A stretch of 64,000 nt of DNA from Roseibacterium elongatum DSM 19469 (lineage in GTDB: Bacteria > Pseudomonadota > Alphaproteobacteria > Rhodobacterales > Rhodobacteraceae): assembly GCF_000590925.1 (NCBI RefSeq), contig NZ_CP004372.1, forward strand, positions 2,895,001 to 2,959,000, in the 5' to 3' direction. How positions within the stretch are numbered: the first letter of the stretch is position 1; the number at the start of each line of letters is the position of its first letter. Positions 1-11,499 of the stretch are shown in pieces. The notes under the pieces are model-generated. The model did not search any database, was not told the origin of the DNA, and saw only the letters and a program-made list of their open reading frames with translations. The position numbers and the translations under genes were made by a program.

Positions 1-104
1 CCAAGGACCTCGCCCTGCTGGTCGGCCCCGACCAGAAATGGCTGACGACGACCGGCTTTCTGGAAAAGATCGACGAGAACCTGACCAACGCTCTCGCGGG
101 CTGA
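1..104 (+). CDS. icd: NADP-dependent isocitrate dehydrogenase, C-terminal end (partial)
   Basis: Only the last 33 codons lie in the window, ending with TGA at 102-104. The visible tail reads KDLALLVGPDQ, then KWLTTTGFLEKIDENL, which resembles the C-terminus of the homodimeric, eukaryote-like NADP-isocitrate dehydrogenases of alphaproteobacteria (family pattern: TKDLA, a short variable stretch, then TTxFLxxIxxNL). The enzyme converts isocitrate to 2-oxoglutarate in the TCA cycle. Position upstream of alaS and recA fits what I recall of roseobacter gene order. The identification rests on a short tail, so another enzyme cannot be fully excluded. Confidence 0.75.
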   Translation, partial: KDLALLVGPDQKWLTTTGFLEKIDENLTNALAG

Positions 105-255
105 GGCCACGGCGGTGCGGGGGGCGGCGGCATGCGCCCCGCACCCCGATCGCGATCACGCCCGGCAAGGGACGCCCGAGCGGCCCCGTCCGCCGCGCCG
201 GCGTCACGCCATTTGCCCCTTGCGCTTTCGCCGCCGCGCGGAAACAAGGCAGCCC

Positions 256-867
256 ATGGCCGAACCGCAGCACTTCCTGACCCATTCCCCGCTCGAGGAT
301 GCCCAGGCGTTCCTGCTTGGCACGGCCATGTGCGCGCTTGGGCTGCAATTCCTCACCCATCTGGGCCTTGTCACCGGGCAGACGGCGGGCCTTGCGGTGC
401 TGCTCAGCTATCTGACCGACTGGTCCTTCGGCACGGTGTTCTTCGTGGTGAACCTGCCCTTCTACATCCTCGCGGTGCTGCGCATGGGCTGGCGTTTCAC
501 GCTCAGGACGGGGATCGCGGTGGCGCTCGTCTCGATCCTGTCCGACGTCTTCCCGGCGCTTTTGTCCTTCGACCGGCTCGACCCGGCGCTCGGCGCGCTG
601 CTTGCCGGCGGCTGCATCGGCCTGGGCCTGATCGTCCTCTTCCGGCACGGCGCGTCGCTCGGCGGGATCGGCATCCTCGCCCTCTTTTTGCAGGACCGCG
701 CGGGCCTTCAGGCGGGCTGGGTCCAGCTGGGCTTCGACGCCGCGCTTTTCGCCGCTGCCGCCTTCGTGCTCGATCCGGTGCTGGTCGGCTGGTCGCTCCT
801 CGGCGCTGTGGTGACCAATCTGATCGTCGCCACCAACCACCGCAAGGATCGCTATATCGGGCGCTGA
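256..867 (+). CDS. YitT family inner-membrane protein
   Basis: A 203-residue hydrophobic protein starting at ATG 256 (MAEPQHFLTHSPLEDAQ). It shows about five membrane segments, for example around residues 15-35, 55-75, 80-105, 115-140 and 160-190, with a short basic tail (NHRKDRYIGR). The pattern GLVTGQTAGLAVLLSYLT in the first third and the glycine-rich GGCIGLGLIVLFRHGASLGG in the middle are typical of the YitT/DUF161 membrane family, whose transport substrate is not established. Longer upstream in-frame starts exist but would add an arginine-rich, non-hydrophobic leader that looks like untranslated sequence. It stands alone between icd and the convergent DUF1330 gene. Confidence 0.8.
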   Translation: MAEPQHFLTHSPLEDAQAFLLGTAMCALGLQFLTHLGLVTGQTAGLAVLLSYLTDWSFGTVFFVVNLPFYILAVLRMGWRFTLRTGIAVALVSILSDVFPALLSFDRLDPALGALLAGGCIGLGLIVLFRHGASLGGIGILALFLQDRAGLQAGWVQLGFDAALFAAAAFVLDPVLVGWSLLGAVVTNLIVATNHRKDRYIGR

Positions 868-876
868 CTGGGCCCT

Positions 877-978
877 TTCATCTTGGTCGAAAAACTCCCG
901 CCGGAGGCACCAGCGCCGAGGGGGGCTCAAGGCCCCCCGAGGCGCTTGCCCGGGCGACGTCGCAGACGGCGCAATCCC
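877..978 (+). repeat. Dispersed intergenic hairpin repeat, copy 1
   Basis: It begins with TTTCATCTTGGTCGAAAAAC and continues into a GC-rich hairpin at 913-945 (GCGCC-GA-GGGGGGC pairing with GCCCCCC-GA-GGCGC, leaving facing GA/GA bases) and then the tail CCCGGGCGACG..GGCGCAATCCCTC. Related copies lie at 11393-11480 (opposite strand), 12256-12362 and, in shorter form, 28810-28863. It lies between two convergent genes and may also serve as a terminator. Confidence 0.7.
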
Positions 979-1269
979 TCAGTCGATGCCTTCCACCAGC
1001 ACCAGGTCACGCTCCGACGCGCCCTTGGCATGGCTCAGCGCCTCCTGGTAGGTCGCGCTCTCGTAGCAGGCATTGGCCGCCTCGAGGCTCGGGAACCGCG
1101 CCACCACGTTGCGCGGATGGGCGCGGCCTTCCTTCTGGATGGCCGCGCCGCCCCGGGCGAGGAACTCCCCCCCATGCGCGGTGATGGCCTGCGTTGCCAG
1201 CGCGGCGTAGCGGCCATAGGCCTCCTCGTCGCTGACGGTCACATGGGCGATCCAATAGGCAACGGGCAT
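979..1269 (-). CDS. DUF1330 family protein (dimeric alpha-beta barrel fold)
   Basis: A 96-residue protein with the DUF1330 signature: MPVAYWIAHVTVSDEEAYGRY at the start, a central HGGEFLARGG segment, and RNVVARFPSLEAANACYES followed by YQEALSHAKGASERDLVLVEG at the end. These are the features of the small ferredoxin-like DUF1330 proteins, whose biochemical role is unknown. Its ATG lies one base downstream of the alaS stop codon on the same strand, so it is almost certainly cotranscribed with alaS as the distal gene. The first residues are cut one short of the full motif here only for brevity. Confidence 0.85.
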   Translation of the reverse strand: MPVAYWIAHVTVSDEEAYGRYAALATQAITAHGGEFLARGGAAIQKEGRAHPRNVVARFPSLEAANACYESATYQEALSHAKGASERDLVLVEGID

Positions 1270-1270
1270 C

Positions 1271-3934
1271 TCAGGCCTCCTTCAACACGGTTTCCGCGGC
1301 CGCGATGGCCGCGTCCGAGGCGCCGGCATCCTTGCCGCCGCCCTGCGCGAAATCGGGCCGGCCACCGCCGCCCTTGCCGCCCAGTTTCTCGACGGCGGCG
1401 CGCACCAGGTCCACGGCCGAAACCCGCGCGACCAGATCGCCGGTCACGCCCGCGGCCACGGCGGCCTTGCCGCCCGTATCCGCGATCAGCAGCACCGCGC
1501 CGGATCCCATCTGCGCCTTGTGCTCGTCGATGATCCCGGCCAGGTCCTTGCCCGTCACACCCGACAGCAGCTGCGCGTGAAAGGCGATGCCGTTCACCTC
1601 GCGGGCTTTCGGCGCCTCCGCGGCGCCACCGCCGGCCATGGCCAGTTGCCGCCGCAACTGCGCGACCTCGTTTTCCAGCTTGCGCCGCTCGTCCTTGAGG
1701 GCCTGCACCCGGTCCAGTACCTCGCCCGGCTGGGTGTTCAGCTCGGCCGCCAGCGCCCCCATGCGCCGGTCCTGCTCGCTGAGATAGGCAAAGGCCGCCT
1801 CGCCGGTCAGCGCCTCGATCCGGCGCACCCCCGCGCTCGAGGCGCTGTCGCCAAGCGCCACGAAGACGCCGATATCGCCCGTCTGGCGCACATGGGTACC
1901 ACCGCAGAGCTCAAGCGAGTAGGTCCTGCCATCCGTCCCCTTGCCCGAACCGAACAGCGTGCCCATCGACACGACGCGCACCTCGTCGCCGTATTTTTCG
2001 CCAAAGAGCGCCTGCGCCCCCAGGTCACGCGCCGCGTCAGGTGTCATGATCCGCGTCTCCACGGCGGCGTTCTGGCGGATGAAGGCGTTGACCTCTTCTT
2101 CGACGCGGTCGATCTCTTCGGGGCTGAGCGCCTTGCCATGGCTGAAATCAAACCGCAGCCGATCCGGCGCATTGAGCGATCCGCGTTGCGCGACGTGATC
2201 CCCAAGCGCGCGGCGCAGCGCCTCGTGCAGCAGGTGCGTGGCCGAATGGTTCGCGCGGATCGTGGTGCGACGGGTGTGATCGACCTCCAACTCGGCGGGT
2301 TGAGTGGCGCTGATCTCACCCTCTTCGACCTCGGCCATATGCAGGAACACGCCCGCGACCTTCTTGGTATCGGTGATCCGCGCGCGGCCCGTTTCGGTCC
2401 TCAGCGTGCCGGTATCGCCGACCTGCCCCCCGGCCTCTGCGTAAAACGGCGTCTGGTTCACGACGATGGCCATCGTGTCGCCCTTGGCCGCACGTTCGGC
2501 CTGCGCCCCATCCTTGACCAGCGCCAGCACGACGCCCTCGGCCTTTTCGGTGTCGTAGCCCAGGAACTCGGTCGCGCCGTGATCCTCGGCCAGATCGTAC
2601 CATATCGCGGCATCGGCCTGCTCGCCCGAGCCGGACCACGCCGCACGCGCCTTGGCCTTCTGCTCGGCCATGGCGGCGTCGAAGCCGTCGGTGTCGACCG
2701 TGCGGCCCTGTTCGCGCAGTGCATCCTGCGTCAGGTCGAGCGGGAAGCCATACGTGTCATAAAGCTTGAACGCCGCATCGCCCGGCAGCGCCGCGCCCTC
2801 GGGCAGGTCTTGCACCTCGTCTTCCAGCAGGCGCAATCCGCGCTCCAGCGTCTGGCGGAACCGTTCCTCTTCCAGTTTCAGCGTCTCGGTGATCAGCGCC
2901 TGCGCGCGCCCCAGCTCGGGATAGGCCTGCCCCATCTGGCTGACCAGCGCGGGCACGAGGCGATACATCAGCGGGTCCTGCGCGCCCAGCAGATGCGCAT
3001 GCCGCATCGCGCGGCGCATGATCCGGCGCAGCACGTATCCGCGCCCGTCATTGCTGGGCATCACGCCATCGGCGATCAGGAACGAGGTCGAGCGCAAATG
3101 GTCCGCGATCACGCGGTGATGCACGTTCTTCGGCCCGTCAGGATCAACGCTGGTGGCGTTGGCGCTGGCCTCGATCAGCGAGCGCATCAGGTCGGTGTCA
3201 TAATTGTCGTGCTTGCCCTGCAACAGCGCGCCGATCCGTTCCAGCCCCATGCCGGTGTCGATCGACTGCATGTCGAGCGCGCGCATCGAGCCGTCTTCGA
3301 ACTGCTCGTTCTGCATGAAGACGATATTCCAGATCTCGATGAAGCGGTCGCCGTCTTCCTCGGGGCTGCCCGGCGGGCCGCCCCAGATCTGCTCGCCATG
3401 GTCGAAGAAAATCTCGGTGCAGGGGCCACAGGGGCCGGTCGGGCCCATCTGCCAGAAATTGTCCGAGGTCGGGATGCGGATGATCCGCTCGTCCGGCAGG
3501 CCCGCGACCTTTTTCCAGATCTCCGCCGCCTCGTCATCAGTGTGGTAAACCGTGACCAGCAACTTGTCCTTGGGGATGTCGAAATCGCGGGTCAGCAATT
3601 CCCACGCATAGGGGATGGCCTGATCCTTGAAGTAGTCCCCGAAGGAGAAATTCCCCAGCATCTCGAAAAACGTGTGGTGCCGCGCGGTGTAGCCCACATT
3701 GTCGAGATCGTTATGCTTGCCGCCGGCGCGCACGCATTTCTGGCTGGTAGCCGCGCGGCTGTAGTCGCGGTGTTCGACCCCGGTGAAGAGGTTCTTGAAC
3801 TGCACCATGCCCGAGTTGGTGAACATCAGCGTCGGGTCGTTGCGCGGCACAAGCGGCGAGCTGTCGACGACCTCGTGGCCATTGCGGCGGAAATAGTCGA
3901 GGAAGGTGGAGCGGATATCGTTCAGGCTGGCCAT
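1271..3934 (-). CDS. alaS: Alanine--tRNA ligase
   Basis: An 887-residue full-length alanyl-tRNA synthetase. The class II catalytic core at the N-terminus carries [19 protein letters not shown] and [18 protein letters not shown]. The middle editing domain has the zinc ligands in [11 protein letters not shown] and the later ELCGGTHV motif. The C-terminal part contains a coiled coil ([18 protein letters not shown]) and the glycine-rich DHHA1 segment [16 protein letters not shown]. It charges tRNA-Ala in the cytoplasm. The gene follows recA on the same strand after a 153-bp gap that contains the recA terminator, and it runs directly into the DUF1330 gene. Confidence 0.97.
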   Translation of the reverse strand: MASLNDIRSTFLDYFRRNGHEVVDSSPLVPRNDPTLMFTNSGMVQFKNLFTGVEHRDYSRAATSQKCVRAGGKHNDLDNVGYTARHHTFFEMLGNFSFGDYFKDQAIPYAWELLTRDFDIPKDKLLVTVYHTDDEAAEIWKKVAGLPDERIIRIPTSDNFWQMGPTGPCGPCTEIFFDHGEQIWGGPPGSPEEDGDRFIEIWNIVFMQNEQFEDGSMRALDMQSIDTGMGLERIGALLQGKHDNYDTDLMRSLIEASANATSVDPDGPKNVHHRVIADHLRSTSFLIADGVMPSNDGRGYVLRRIMRRAMRHAHLLGAQDPLMYRLVPALVSQMGQAYPELGRAQALITETLKLEEERFRQTLERGLRLLEDEVQDLPEGAALPGDAAFKLYDTYGFPLDLTQDALREQGRTVDTDGFDAAMAEQKAKARAAWSGSGEQADAAIWYDLAEDHGATEFLGYDTEKAEGVVLALVKDGAQAERAAKGDTMAIVVNQTPFYAEAGGQVGDTGTLRTETGRARITDTKKVAGVFLHMAEVEEGEISATQPAELEVDHTRRTTIRANHSATHLLHEALRRALGDHVAQRGSLNAPDRLRFDFSHGKALSPEEIDRVEEEVNAFIRQNAAVETRIMTPDAARDLGAQALFGEKYGDEVRVVSMGTLFGSGKGTDGRTYSLELCGGTHVRQTGDIGVFVALGDSASSAGVRRIEALTGEAAFAYLSEQDRRMGALAAELNTQPGEVLDRVQALKDERRKLENEVAQLRRQLAMAGGGAAEAPKAREVNGIAFHAQLLSGVTGKDLAGIIDEHKAQMGSGAVLLIADTGGKAAVAAGVTGDLVARVSAVDLVRAAVEKLGGKGGGGRPDFAQGGGKDAGASDAAIAAAETVLKEA

Positions 3935-4035
3935 GTCGGGCGGTCACTTCCGGGCAGGTTTCGGCAGGTCCGGGCTGATGTAACCCCGCCCATGCGTGCT
4001 GTCCATGGGGCGGGTGGGATCGCGAGGGGATCAAG

Positions 4036-4062
4036 CAAAAAGGGCGGCCCGCCGGACCGCCC
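4036..4062 (-). terminator. Rho-independent terminator of recA
   Basis: Read on the minus strand, GGGCGGTCC pairs with GGGCCGCCC across a 3-base loop (positions 4042-4062, one T-G wobble) and is followed by five T residues (4037-4041). It lies 26 bp beyond the recA stop codon and upstream of alaS, so it separates the two transcripts. Confidence 0.8.
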
Positions 4063-4087
4063 CTCGATTATTCGGATCACGCGGCGT

Positions 4088-5158
4088 TCAGCCGTCCTCA
4101 ACCATGTCCGGATCATCCTCGGCCATGTGAAAGTCGAGGCCATGGGCGGCGCGGATCTTGTCTTCGATGGCCAGCGCGATGTCGCTGTTCTCGCGCAGGA
4201 AGGTCTTGGCGTTTTCCCGCCCCTGGCCGATCCGCTCGTCGCCGTACGAGAACCAGCTGCCGGATTTCGCGACGACACCGGCCTTGACCCCCAGGTCCAG
4301 CAATTCGCCCATTTTCGAGATGCCTTCGCCATACATGATGTCGAATTCCACCTGCTTGAAGGGCGGCGCGACCTTGTTCTTGACGACCTTGACGCGGGTG
4401 GCATTGCCGACCACCTCGTCACGATCCTTGATCGAGCCGATGCGGCGGATGTCGAGACGCACGGACGAGTAGAATTTCAGCGCGTTGCCGCCCGTGGTCG
4501 TCTCGGGGCTGCCGAACATGACGCCGATCTTCATGCGGATCTGGTTGATGAAGATCACCATGCAGTTCGAGCGCGCGATCGAGCCGGTCAGCTTGCGCAT
4601 GGCCTGGCTCATCAGGCGGGCATGTACGCCCACGCTGCTGTCGCCCATGTCGCCCTCAAGCTCGGATTTGGGCGTCAGGGCGGCGACCGAATCGACCACC
4701 ACCAGGCTGACCGCGCCCGAGCGCACCAGCGTGTCGGTGATCTCGAGCGCCTGCTCGCCCGTATCGGGCTGCGAGATCAACAACTCGTCCAGATCGACGC
4801 CGAGCTTCTTGGCGTATTGCGGATCGAGCGCGTGTTCGGCATCGACAAAGGCGCAGACCCCGCCCTTTTTCTGTTCCTCGGCCACGACATGCAGCGTCAG
4901 CGTCGTCTTGCCCGAGCTTTCGGGGCCATAAATCTCGATGATCCGTCCCTTGGGCAGGCCGCCGATGCCGAGCGCGATATCCAGCCCCAACGAGCCGGTC
5001 GAGGTCGCCTCGATATCGGGCATGGCGTTGTCGCCACCCAGCTTCATGATCGAGCCCTTGCCGAACTGGCGTTCGATCTGGGCCAGGGCGCTGTCGAGCG
5101 CCTTTTGCTTGTCGGCGGATTTGCGGTCGGTCATGTCGAGAAGGTTCGCCATTGCCAT
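4088..5158 (-). CDS. recA: Recombinase RecA
   Basis: A 356-residue RecA. The Walker A motif GPESSGKTT, the loop segment [12 protein letters not shown], and the L2 region [17 protein letters not shown] are all present, and the acidic C-terminus ([10 protein letters not shown]) is typical. It forms the nucleoprotein filament for strand exchange and for stimulating LexA self-cleavage. The start at 5158 (MAMANLL) has an AGGGG element about ten bases upstream; Met-3 or Met-9 are alternatives. The promoter region contains a consensus SOS box (5212-5226), so damage induction is expected. A strong terminator follows the stop codon. Confidence 0.97.
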   Translation of the reverse strand: MAMANLLDMTDRKSADKQKALDSALAQIERQFGKGSIMKLGGDNAMPDIEATSTGSLGLDIALGIGGLPKGRIIEIYGPESSGKTTLTLHVVAEEQKKGGVCAFVDAEHALDPQYAKKLGVDLDELLISQPDTGEQALEITDTLVRSGAVSLVVVDSVAALTPKSELEGDMGDSSVGVHARLMSQAMRKLTGSIARSNCMVIFINQIRMKIGVMFGSPETTTGGNALKFYSSVRLDIRRIGSIKDRDEVVGNATRVKVVKNKVAPPFKQVEFDIMYGEGISKMGELLDLGVKAGVVAKSGSWFSYGDERIGQGRENAKTFLRENSDIALAIEDKIRAAHGLDFHMAEDDPDMVEDG

Positions 5159-5211
5159 GTCAGTTGACCCCTTATGTCATGCAGCCGCCGGGGCGGCAAT
5201 GCAGTGCTCTT

Positions 5212-5226
5212 GTTCACCTCTTGTTC
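5212..5226 (-). promoter_or_regulatory. LexA SOS box of recA
   Basis: The plus strand reads GTTC-ACCTCTT-GTTC, the exact GTTC-N7-GTTC direct repeat bound by LexA in alphaproteobacteria. It lies about 55-70 bp upstream of the recA start and 8 bp downstream of a plausible -10 element, where a repressor would block transcription. Confidence 0.9.
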
Positions 5227-5234
5227 CGATTTCG

Positions 5235-5262
5235 AGTATCAAACAAAACGCGAACATTTCAA
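5235..5262 (-). promoter_or_regulatory. Probable sigma-70 promoter of recA
   Basis: On the minus strand a -35-like TTGAAA (5262-5257) and a -10-like GATACT (5240-5235) are separated by 16 bp. The SOS box lies immediately downstream. The assignment is by pattern only. Confidence 0.55.
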
Positions 5263-5344
5263 GGTGAATTTTCCTTGTCCCCAAGATCGCGTGGAGGCGT
5301 TAAGAAAGGGTTAGCGGCGCAGGTTTTTTCGCAAAGGGCTGGAA

Positions 5345-5962
5345 ATGCTGATCTTCTGGAAGGCGAAACTGGTGCTGATGGCCGTGCCCAAAACCGGGAC
5401 GACGGCCCTGGAAGAGGCGCTTTTACCCCATGCCGACGCCGCCATTGTGAACCCGCCGCAGATGAAGCACTGCACGGTGCGCCGCTACCGCAACCAGCTG
5501 GCGCGGTTCTTCGAGCATCGCGGCAGCCGCCCGCTGGATCTGGTGGCGGTGATGCGCGAGCCGGTCGACTGGCTGTCGAGCTGGTATCGCTACCGCGCGC
5601 GCGATGCGATCGCTGGCGCGCCGACCTCGACCGCGGGCCTCGGTTTCGACGCCTTCGTCGAAGACTGGCTGAGAGACGCGCCGTCGGAACCCGCGCGTGT
5701 CGGGCGACAGTCGCGGTTTCTCGACTATGAAGACGGGGCCGTCGGGGTCGATCATCTGTTTCGCCATGACCGGATGGGGGATGTCGTGGCCTTTCTCGAG
5801 GATCGTCTGTCGGTGTCGCTCGATCTGCCATCGCGCAACGTCTCGCCCAATGGCGCCCCCGGGTTGAGCCCGCAAACCGAGGCGCGGCTGCGACGCGACG
5901 CGTCCGAGGAATTCGCCCTTTGGGACGCTCTGTGTGACGGCCGGCTGCAGCTCGGCCGTTAG
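5345..5962 (+). CDS. Sulfotransferase family protein
   Basis: A 205-residue protein with the two PAPS-binding motifs of sulfotransferases: a P-loop-like VPKTGTTALEEAL near residue 14, and DLVAVMREPVDWLSSWYRYR near residue 68, which corresponds to the 3'-phosphate-binding region. The family transfers sulfate from PAPS to hydroxyl or amino groups; the acceptor here is unknown. At 205 residues it is shorter than many family members, but it has a start with an AAAGGG element upstream and a clean stop. The TAG stop shares bases with the convergent cckA stop at 5959-5962. It reads away from recA. Confidence 0.75.
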   Translation: MLIFWKAKLVLMAVPKTGTTALEEALLPHADAAIVNPPQMKHCTVRRYRNQLARFFEHRGSRPLDLVAVMREPVDWLSSWYRYRARDAIAGAPTSTAGLGFDAFVEDWLRDAPSEPARVGRQSRFLDYEDGAVGVDHLFRHDRMGDVVAFLEDRLSVSLDLPSRNVSPNGAPGLSPQTEARLRRDASEEFALWDALCDGRLQLGR

Positions 5963-8517
5963 GGGAGTTGTCGCCGCACCGTCTCGGTCAGTTCCGAGAG
6001 GGTGAAGGGTTTGGGCAGGAAGACGGAATTCGGAATGCCCATCGACATCTCGTCGATGGCATCCTCGGAATAGCCCGAGACGAAGACGACCTTCACGTCG
6101 GGATAGGCGCCGAGCGCCTCGCGCACCCAGGACGGGCCATCGCGCCCCGGCATCACCACATCGGTGACGAAAAGGTCGATCTCGTGCTCGGTGCGATCCA
6201 GCACGGCCAAGGCATCCTCGGCGCTTTCGGCCTCGAGCACGGTATAGCCGCGCAGACGCAAGGCGCGCGACGCAAAGGCCCTGACCGGGGCCTCGTCCTC
6301 GACCAGCAGCACGACCCGGTCGCCCGGATCGCTCTGGGCCGGTGCGGCGGGAGGGGGCGGTGACGCCTGTGCCTCTGCGGCGGGCTGCGAGGGTTGCGGC
6401 GCGGGCCGATCGCACGCGGGGTCGTCGGGCGCGTCGGCATGCGGCGCGTCATCGTGTGCGGGCGGCGCGATCCGTGGCGCCGCGGCGGCCGTTTCGGCGG
6501 CCAGCCTTTCGGCGATCCGCTCGGCCGAATCCGGCTCGGGCACGGCGGAGGCGGCACTGTCGGGCAGGTCGTAGGCGGGGATGTAGATGGTAAAGGTGGT
6601 GCCCGCATTCACCACGCTGTCCACGAAGATATATCCCCCGGTCTGCTTGATGATCCCATAGGCCATCGAGAGGCCCAGCCCCGTCCCCTCGCCCACGCGT
6701 TTGGTGGTGAAAAAGGGCTCGAAAATCCGGTCCAGCTTGTCCGGCGGGATGCCATGGCCCTGGTCGCGGACGCGAATGGTGACGTATTGGCCGATCGGGA
6801 CGATGGCCTGATCGCGGTGCAGCGGCTCGCCCAGGCGCACGACGCGGGTCTCGACCCGGATCTCACCGCCCTCGGCCATCGCATCGCGGGCATTGACCAC
6901 CAGGTTCATCAGCACCTGGTCCAGTTGCCGCCGGTCCACCCGCACGGGCAACAGGCCGGGATCGTGGCTGAGGGTCAGGGTGACCTTCTCGCCGACCAGG
7001 CGGTTCAGCAGATGGGTCAACTCGCCCATCGTGTCGCGCAGGTCGAGCACCTCGGGCTCCAGGGTCTGCTTGCGCGAAAAGGCCAGCAATTGCCCCACCA
7101 GGCTGGCGGCGCGATTGGCATTCTGATTGATCTGGACGAGATCGCCGTAATCGGGATCGCCTTGGTCGTGCCGCAACAGAAGCAGGTCGCAATAGCCGGT
7201 GATGGCGGTCAGCAGGTTGTTGAAATCATGGGCGATCCCCCCGGCCAACTCGCCAATGGCCTGCATCTTCTGGCTCTGGACGAATTGCTGTTCGAGCGTC
7301 TTCAACTCGGTGGCGTCATGCAACACCGCCAATAGCGACGGCCCGGTTGCATCGGTGATGCGCGACAGCGAGATCTGCAGGAAGCATTCGTCGTCGCGCC
7401 GGCGCGCGCGCACGACCTCGGGCCGGGGTTTCACCCGTTCGGCCAGGGTGTCGGACACCCAGTCCTGCACCGGGCGCCCCAAGCCTTCGACGAAATGCGA
7501 CAGCGGCCCGAGATCCTGCGGTGAGACCCCCAGGAGCGTCTGGGCATGCGGGTTCCAGGCCAGCACCTGCCCCTCGGACCCGATATGCAGCAACGCGACC
7601 GGCAGCGCCTCGAAGGCGCGCGCGGCGACCGAGGCCGCCGGGGGTTCGGCCAGACCCGGCACGGTGTAGATCTCGCGCCGCCCGTCGCGCGCGTTGACGA
7701 CGATCGGGATCACCTCGATCAAGCCCTCGGCCCCGCGCATGCGGGTCCGCCGCCCCGCAACCAGGGGCAAGGCCGGAAACAGATCCTCGAGCCGGGTGGC
7801 CCGCGCGCCCAGCACCTCGCGCATGGCTTCGTTCATCGTCAGGATCGTGTCGTTCTGGCTGACGATCATCATCGGCAGGCCGATGCCCGCGCCGGCGCGG
7901 GTGGCGGTCTCGGCGAGGTCGTCGACCCGCCACAGGGCCCCGCCCGGAACCTGCTGCACGCTCAGGCGGACGGGCCCGCGGGGCGTGATGACGGTTTCCG
8001 AACAGGAGGGCCGCCGCGCCAGCCCCGAAACCAGCCGGAAGGTCACCGCCGATGCATTGGGCACAAGCGCGGTCACGGCCTGCGCCACCGGCTGACCGAC
8101 GCGTAGGGCCAGACGCCGTTCGGCCGCCGGGTTGCCGATGACGATGGCGCCCGACGGGTCGGCCAGCACGCAAGGCGACGGATCATGCTGGGACAGGCGC
8201 ATGGCCAGGCGAAGATCGCTCCGGCGCCGGTACCGCAGAAACGCATCGTGGATCAGCAGCACCGCCGAGACTGAAAACAGCCCCCCCGCCACGGCCAGCA
8301 GGGCGAATTGCTGCGCGGCGCGCGGCGCGAGCCAGGCCGCGACGGCCGCAATACAGCCAAGCACCAGGATCAGCGCAGGCTGCCGCGCGATGCCGACGAC
8401 TGGGCCGGCCAGGCGACGCGGCCGCGGCCCGTCGGCCGGCCTTGCCGCCAGCCTGCCCCCTTGCGCCTTGTCGCTCCCCTCGGCCTCCATCTGCGGCTGC
8501 TCCTGTTCTGCGCGCAT
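5959..8517 (-). CDS. cckA: Hybrid sensor histidine kinase CckA
   Basis: A protein of about 852 residues with two N-terminal membrane segments (roughly residues 40-90), tandem PAS-like regions, a HisKA domain with the phospho-acceptor His in [15 protein letters not shown] (about residue 430), an HATPase domain ([33 protein letters not shown]), a low-complexity Ala/Pro linker and a C-terminal receiver whose acceptor Asp lies in [13 protein letters not shown] (about residue 786). This order and the [14 protein letters not shown] wording match CckA, the kinase/phosphatase that feeds phosphate through ChpT to CtrA. The ATG at 8517 was chosen because the longer frame begins with a TTG; 8490 is another option. 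No transcription partner is adjacent. Confidence 0.9.
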   Translation of the reverse strand: MRAEQEQPQMEAEGSDKAQGGRLAARPADGPRPRRLAGPVVGIARQPALILVLGCIAAVAAWLAPRAAQQFALLAVAGGLFSVSAVLLIHDAFLRYRRRSDLRLAMRLSQHDPSPCVLADPSGAIVIGNPAAERRLALRVGQPVAQAVTALVPNASAVTFRLVSGLARRPSCSETVITPRGPVRLSVQQVPGGALWRVDDLAETATRAGAGIGLPMMIVSQNDTILTMNEAMREVLGARATRLEDLFPALPLVAGRRTRMRGAEGLIEVIPIVVNARDGRREIYTVPGLAEPPAASVAARAFEALPVALLHIGSEGQVLAWNPHAQTLLGVSPQDLGPLSHFVEGLGRPVQDWVSDTLAERVKPRPEVVRARRRDDECFLQISLSRITDATGPSLLAVLHDATELKTLEQQFVQSQKMQAIGELAGGIAHDFNNLLTAITGYCDLLLLRHDQGDPDYGDLVQINQNANRAASLVGQLLAFSRKQTLEPEVLDLRDTMGELTHLLNRLVGEKVTLTLSHDPGLLPVRVDRRQLDQVLMNLVVNARDAMAEGGEIRVETRVVRLGEPLHRDQAIVPIGQYVTIRVRDQGHGIPPDKLDRIFEPFFTTKRVGEGTGLGLSMAYGIIKQTGGYIFVDSVVNAGTTFTIYIPAYDLPDSAASAVPEPDSAERIAERLAAETAAAAPRIAPPAHDDAPHADAPDDPACDRPAPQPSQPAAEAQASPPPPAAPAQSDPGDRVVLLVEDEAPVRAFASRALRLRGYTVLEAESAEDALAVLDRTEHEIDLFVTDVVMPGRDGPSWVREALGAYPDVKVVFVSGYSEDAIDEMSMGIPNSVFLPKPFTLSELTETVRRQLP

Positions 8518-8597
8518 ACCAGCATGCCCATCCCGGCATTCGAGCGTGAATTGGTTAAACAAAACCTAAAATGCCGCAAAAAAGGTGGCGGGCACGC

Positions 8598-8619
8598 AAA
8601 AAACGGCCCATGGGGGCCG
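8598..8619 (-). terminator. Rho-independent terminator after the RsmB-family gene
   Basis: On the minus strand CGGCCC and GGGCCG form a stem (8619-8604) followed by six T residues (8603-8598). It lies three bases beyond the stop codon of the methyltransferase gene and closes the guaB-methyltransferase unit. Confidence 0.8.
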
Positions 8620-8622
8620 CTA

Positions 8623-9783
8623 TCACTCTGACCGCGTCAGGAGGGCGCAGAAAAACCCGTCCGACGCTGTAAGCGGGGTGTCGAGGGCCTGATGCCGCAG
8701 GGCCCAGCCCGGATGTCGCGCCAGAAAGGCGGCGATCCGGGCCTGGTTTTCCACCTCAAGCAGCGAGCAGGTCATGTAGACGAGATGCCCGCCGGGGCGC
8801 ACCATGGGGACCGCGGCGTCGAGAATGGCATCCTGCGTGGCCTTGAGCTTGTCCAGCCGCGCGGGCGTCAGGCGCCACTTGGCCTCGGGGTCGCGCCGCC
8901 AAGTGCCCGAGCCCGAACAGGGCACGTCGCACAGAACCGCATCGAAGGGGCCGACCCGCTGTAGATCGGACGTGGCCAGCTGCACGATCTCGACCCCCGC
9001 CCGTTCGGCCCTCGGGCCAAGGTCGGCCATGCGCCGTGGATCGGCGTCATGGGCAAAAAGACGGGCCGCGCTGCGATCGGCCAGCGCCAGCGCCTTGCCC
9101 CCGCCGCCGGCGCAATAATCGAGAATCCGACCGGTTTTCGGCCAATCGACGCGCGCGATCGCGCGTTGCACAGACAGATCCTGCGGTTCGACCTGCCCCC
9201 CGAGATAGGCCGCCGCACGGCGCAGGGCGCGGGCGCCCTCGGTGACCTCGAGCGCGGTGGCACAAAGCGGCGTGGCCCGCGCCGCCACCCCGTCCGACGC
9301 CAGCGATGCGATCACCTCGGCCGGCGTGCCGCGTCGCCGGTTGACCCGCAGCCACAGGGGGGCCCGCTCGGAAAAGCTTGCAAACAGCGCATCGGGCGCG
9401 TCGACCGCCGCCGCGAGGGGGGCGCGCAACCAGGCTGGCACATCGCAATCGGCGGGCGGTGGCGCGGCGGGGGGCGCGGCCTCGGCCGCGGTCAAAGGCG
9501 GCGGGGCATGGCCCAGCCCGGTGAAGACCTGGGCCGGATCAGCCCCCTGCAATTGCAAGAGCCCCAGCAGCAGCGCGCGACCGGTGCGGCCCCCGCCCAT
9601 CCGGGCGCAGCTTTCGGCGCGTCGCAGCACGTCATAGACATGATCGCGCACCGCCGCGCGATCCTTGGACCCGGCATAGCGCGCGCCGCGCGCCCAGCGG
9701 GTCAGCGCCTGTTCCGCCGCCATCCCGTCGCGCCAGTCGTCCAGCACAGCGATCGCCGCCGCGACGCGGGCCGCCGGGGTCAT
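8623..9783 (-). CDS. RsmB/NOP family RNA (cytosine-C5) methyltransferase
   Basis: A 386-residue SAM-dependent RNA methyltransferase. It has an N-terminal NusB-like/RsmB region (RWARGARYAGSKDRAAVRD), a SAM-binding segment ILDYCAGGGGKALAL, and the two cysteine motifs of m5C enzymes, DVPCSGSGTWRRDP and MTCSLLEVEN, the latter holding the catalytic Cys. The best-known activity is m5C967 of 16S rRNA (RsmB), but the target is not proven by sequence. It follows guaB by 34 bp on the same strand and ends at a strong terminator, so the two genes are probably cotranscribed. Confidence 0.88.
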   Translation of the reverse strand: MTPAARVAAAIAVLDDWRDGMAAEQALTRWARGARYAGSKDRAAVRDHVYDVLRRAESCARMGGGRTGRALLLGLLQLQGADPAQVFTGLGHAPPPLTAAEAAPPAAPPPADCDVPAWLRAPLAAAVDAPDALFASFSERAPLWLRVNRRRGTPAEVIASLASDGVAARATPLCATALEVTEGARALRRAAAYLGGQVEPQDLSVQRAIARVDWPKTGRILDYCAGGGGKALALADRSAARLFAHDADPRRMADLGPRAERAGVEIVQLATSDLQRVGPFDAVLCDVPCSGSGTWRRDPEAKWRLTPARLDKLKATQDAILDAAVPMVRPGGHLVYMTCSLLEVENQARIAAFLARHPGWALRHQALDTPLTASDGFFCALLTRSE

Positions 9784-9817
9784 GCCCCCCCCTCGTCAGA
9801 TGCGCATCGCACCGCCG

Positions 9818-11308
<1,491 letters not shown>

Positions 11309-11392
11309 CTATCTCATGTGGTGGACGCGAGGGAAAGAGCCAAATATGGGCCGCGACCGCCGGCGCGCGGGCCGGGCGGCTGCGCCGTGCCC

Positions 11393-11480
11393 TGCACGCC
11401 GCCCGGGCCAAGCGCCGCAAGGGGCATCGAGCCCCTTGCGGCGCTGGTGCCTCCGGCGGGCATTTTCCTGGGATAAAGAT
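11393..11480 (-). repeat. Dispersed intergenic hairpin repeat, copy 2
   Basis: A perfect 15-bp stem (AGCGCCGCAAGGGGC at 11411-11425 against 11431-11445) with a 5-base loop, flanked on one side by CTCCGGCGGGCATTTTCC and GGATAAAGAT. In reverse complement it matches copy 3 at 12256-12362. The two copies flank rlmE in opposite orientation. Confidence 0.75.
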
Positions 11481-11499
11481 CGCAGGACCGGCCAGGCAA

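Noticed and set aside
1520..5167. A 1,215-codon plus-strand open frame opposite alaS and recA
   Set aside because: It is antisense to two well-conserved genes and its translation is low-complexity, His/Arg/Asp-rich, as expected from the complementary strand of GC-rich codons.
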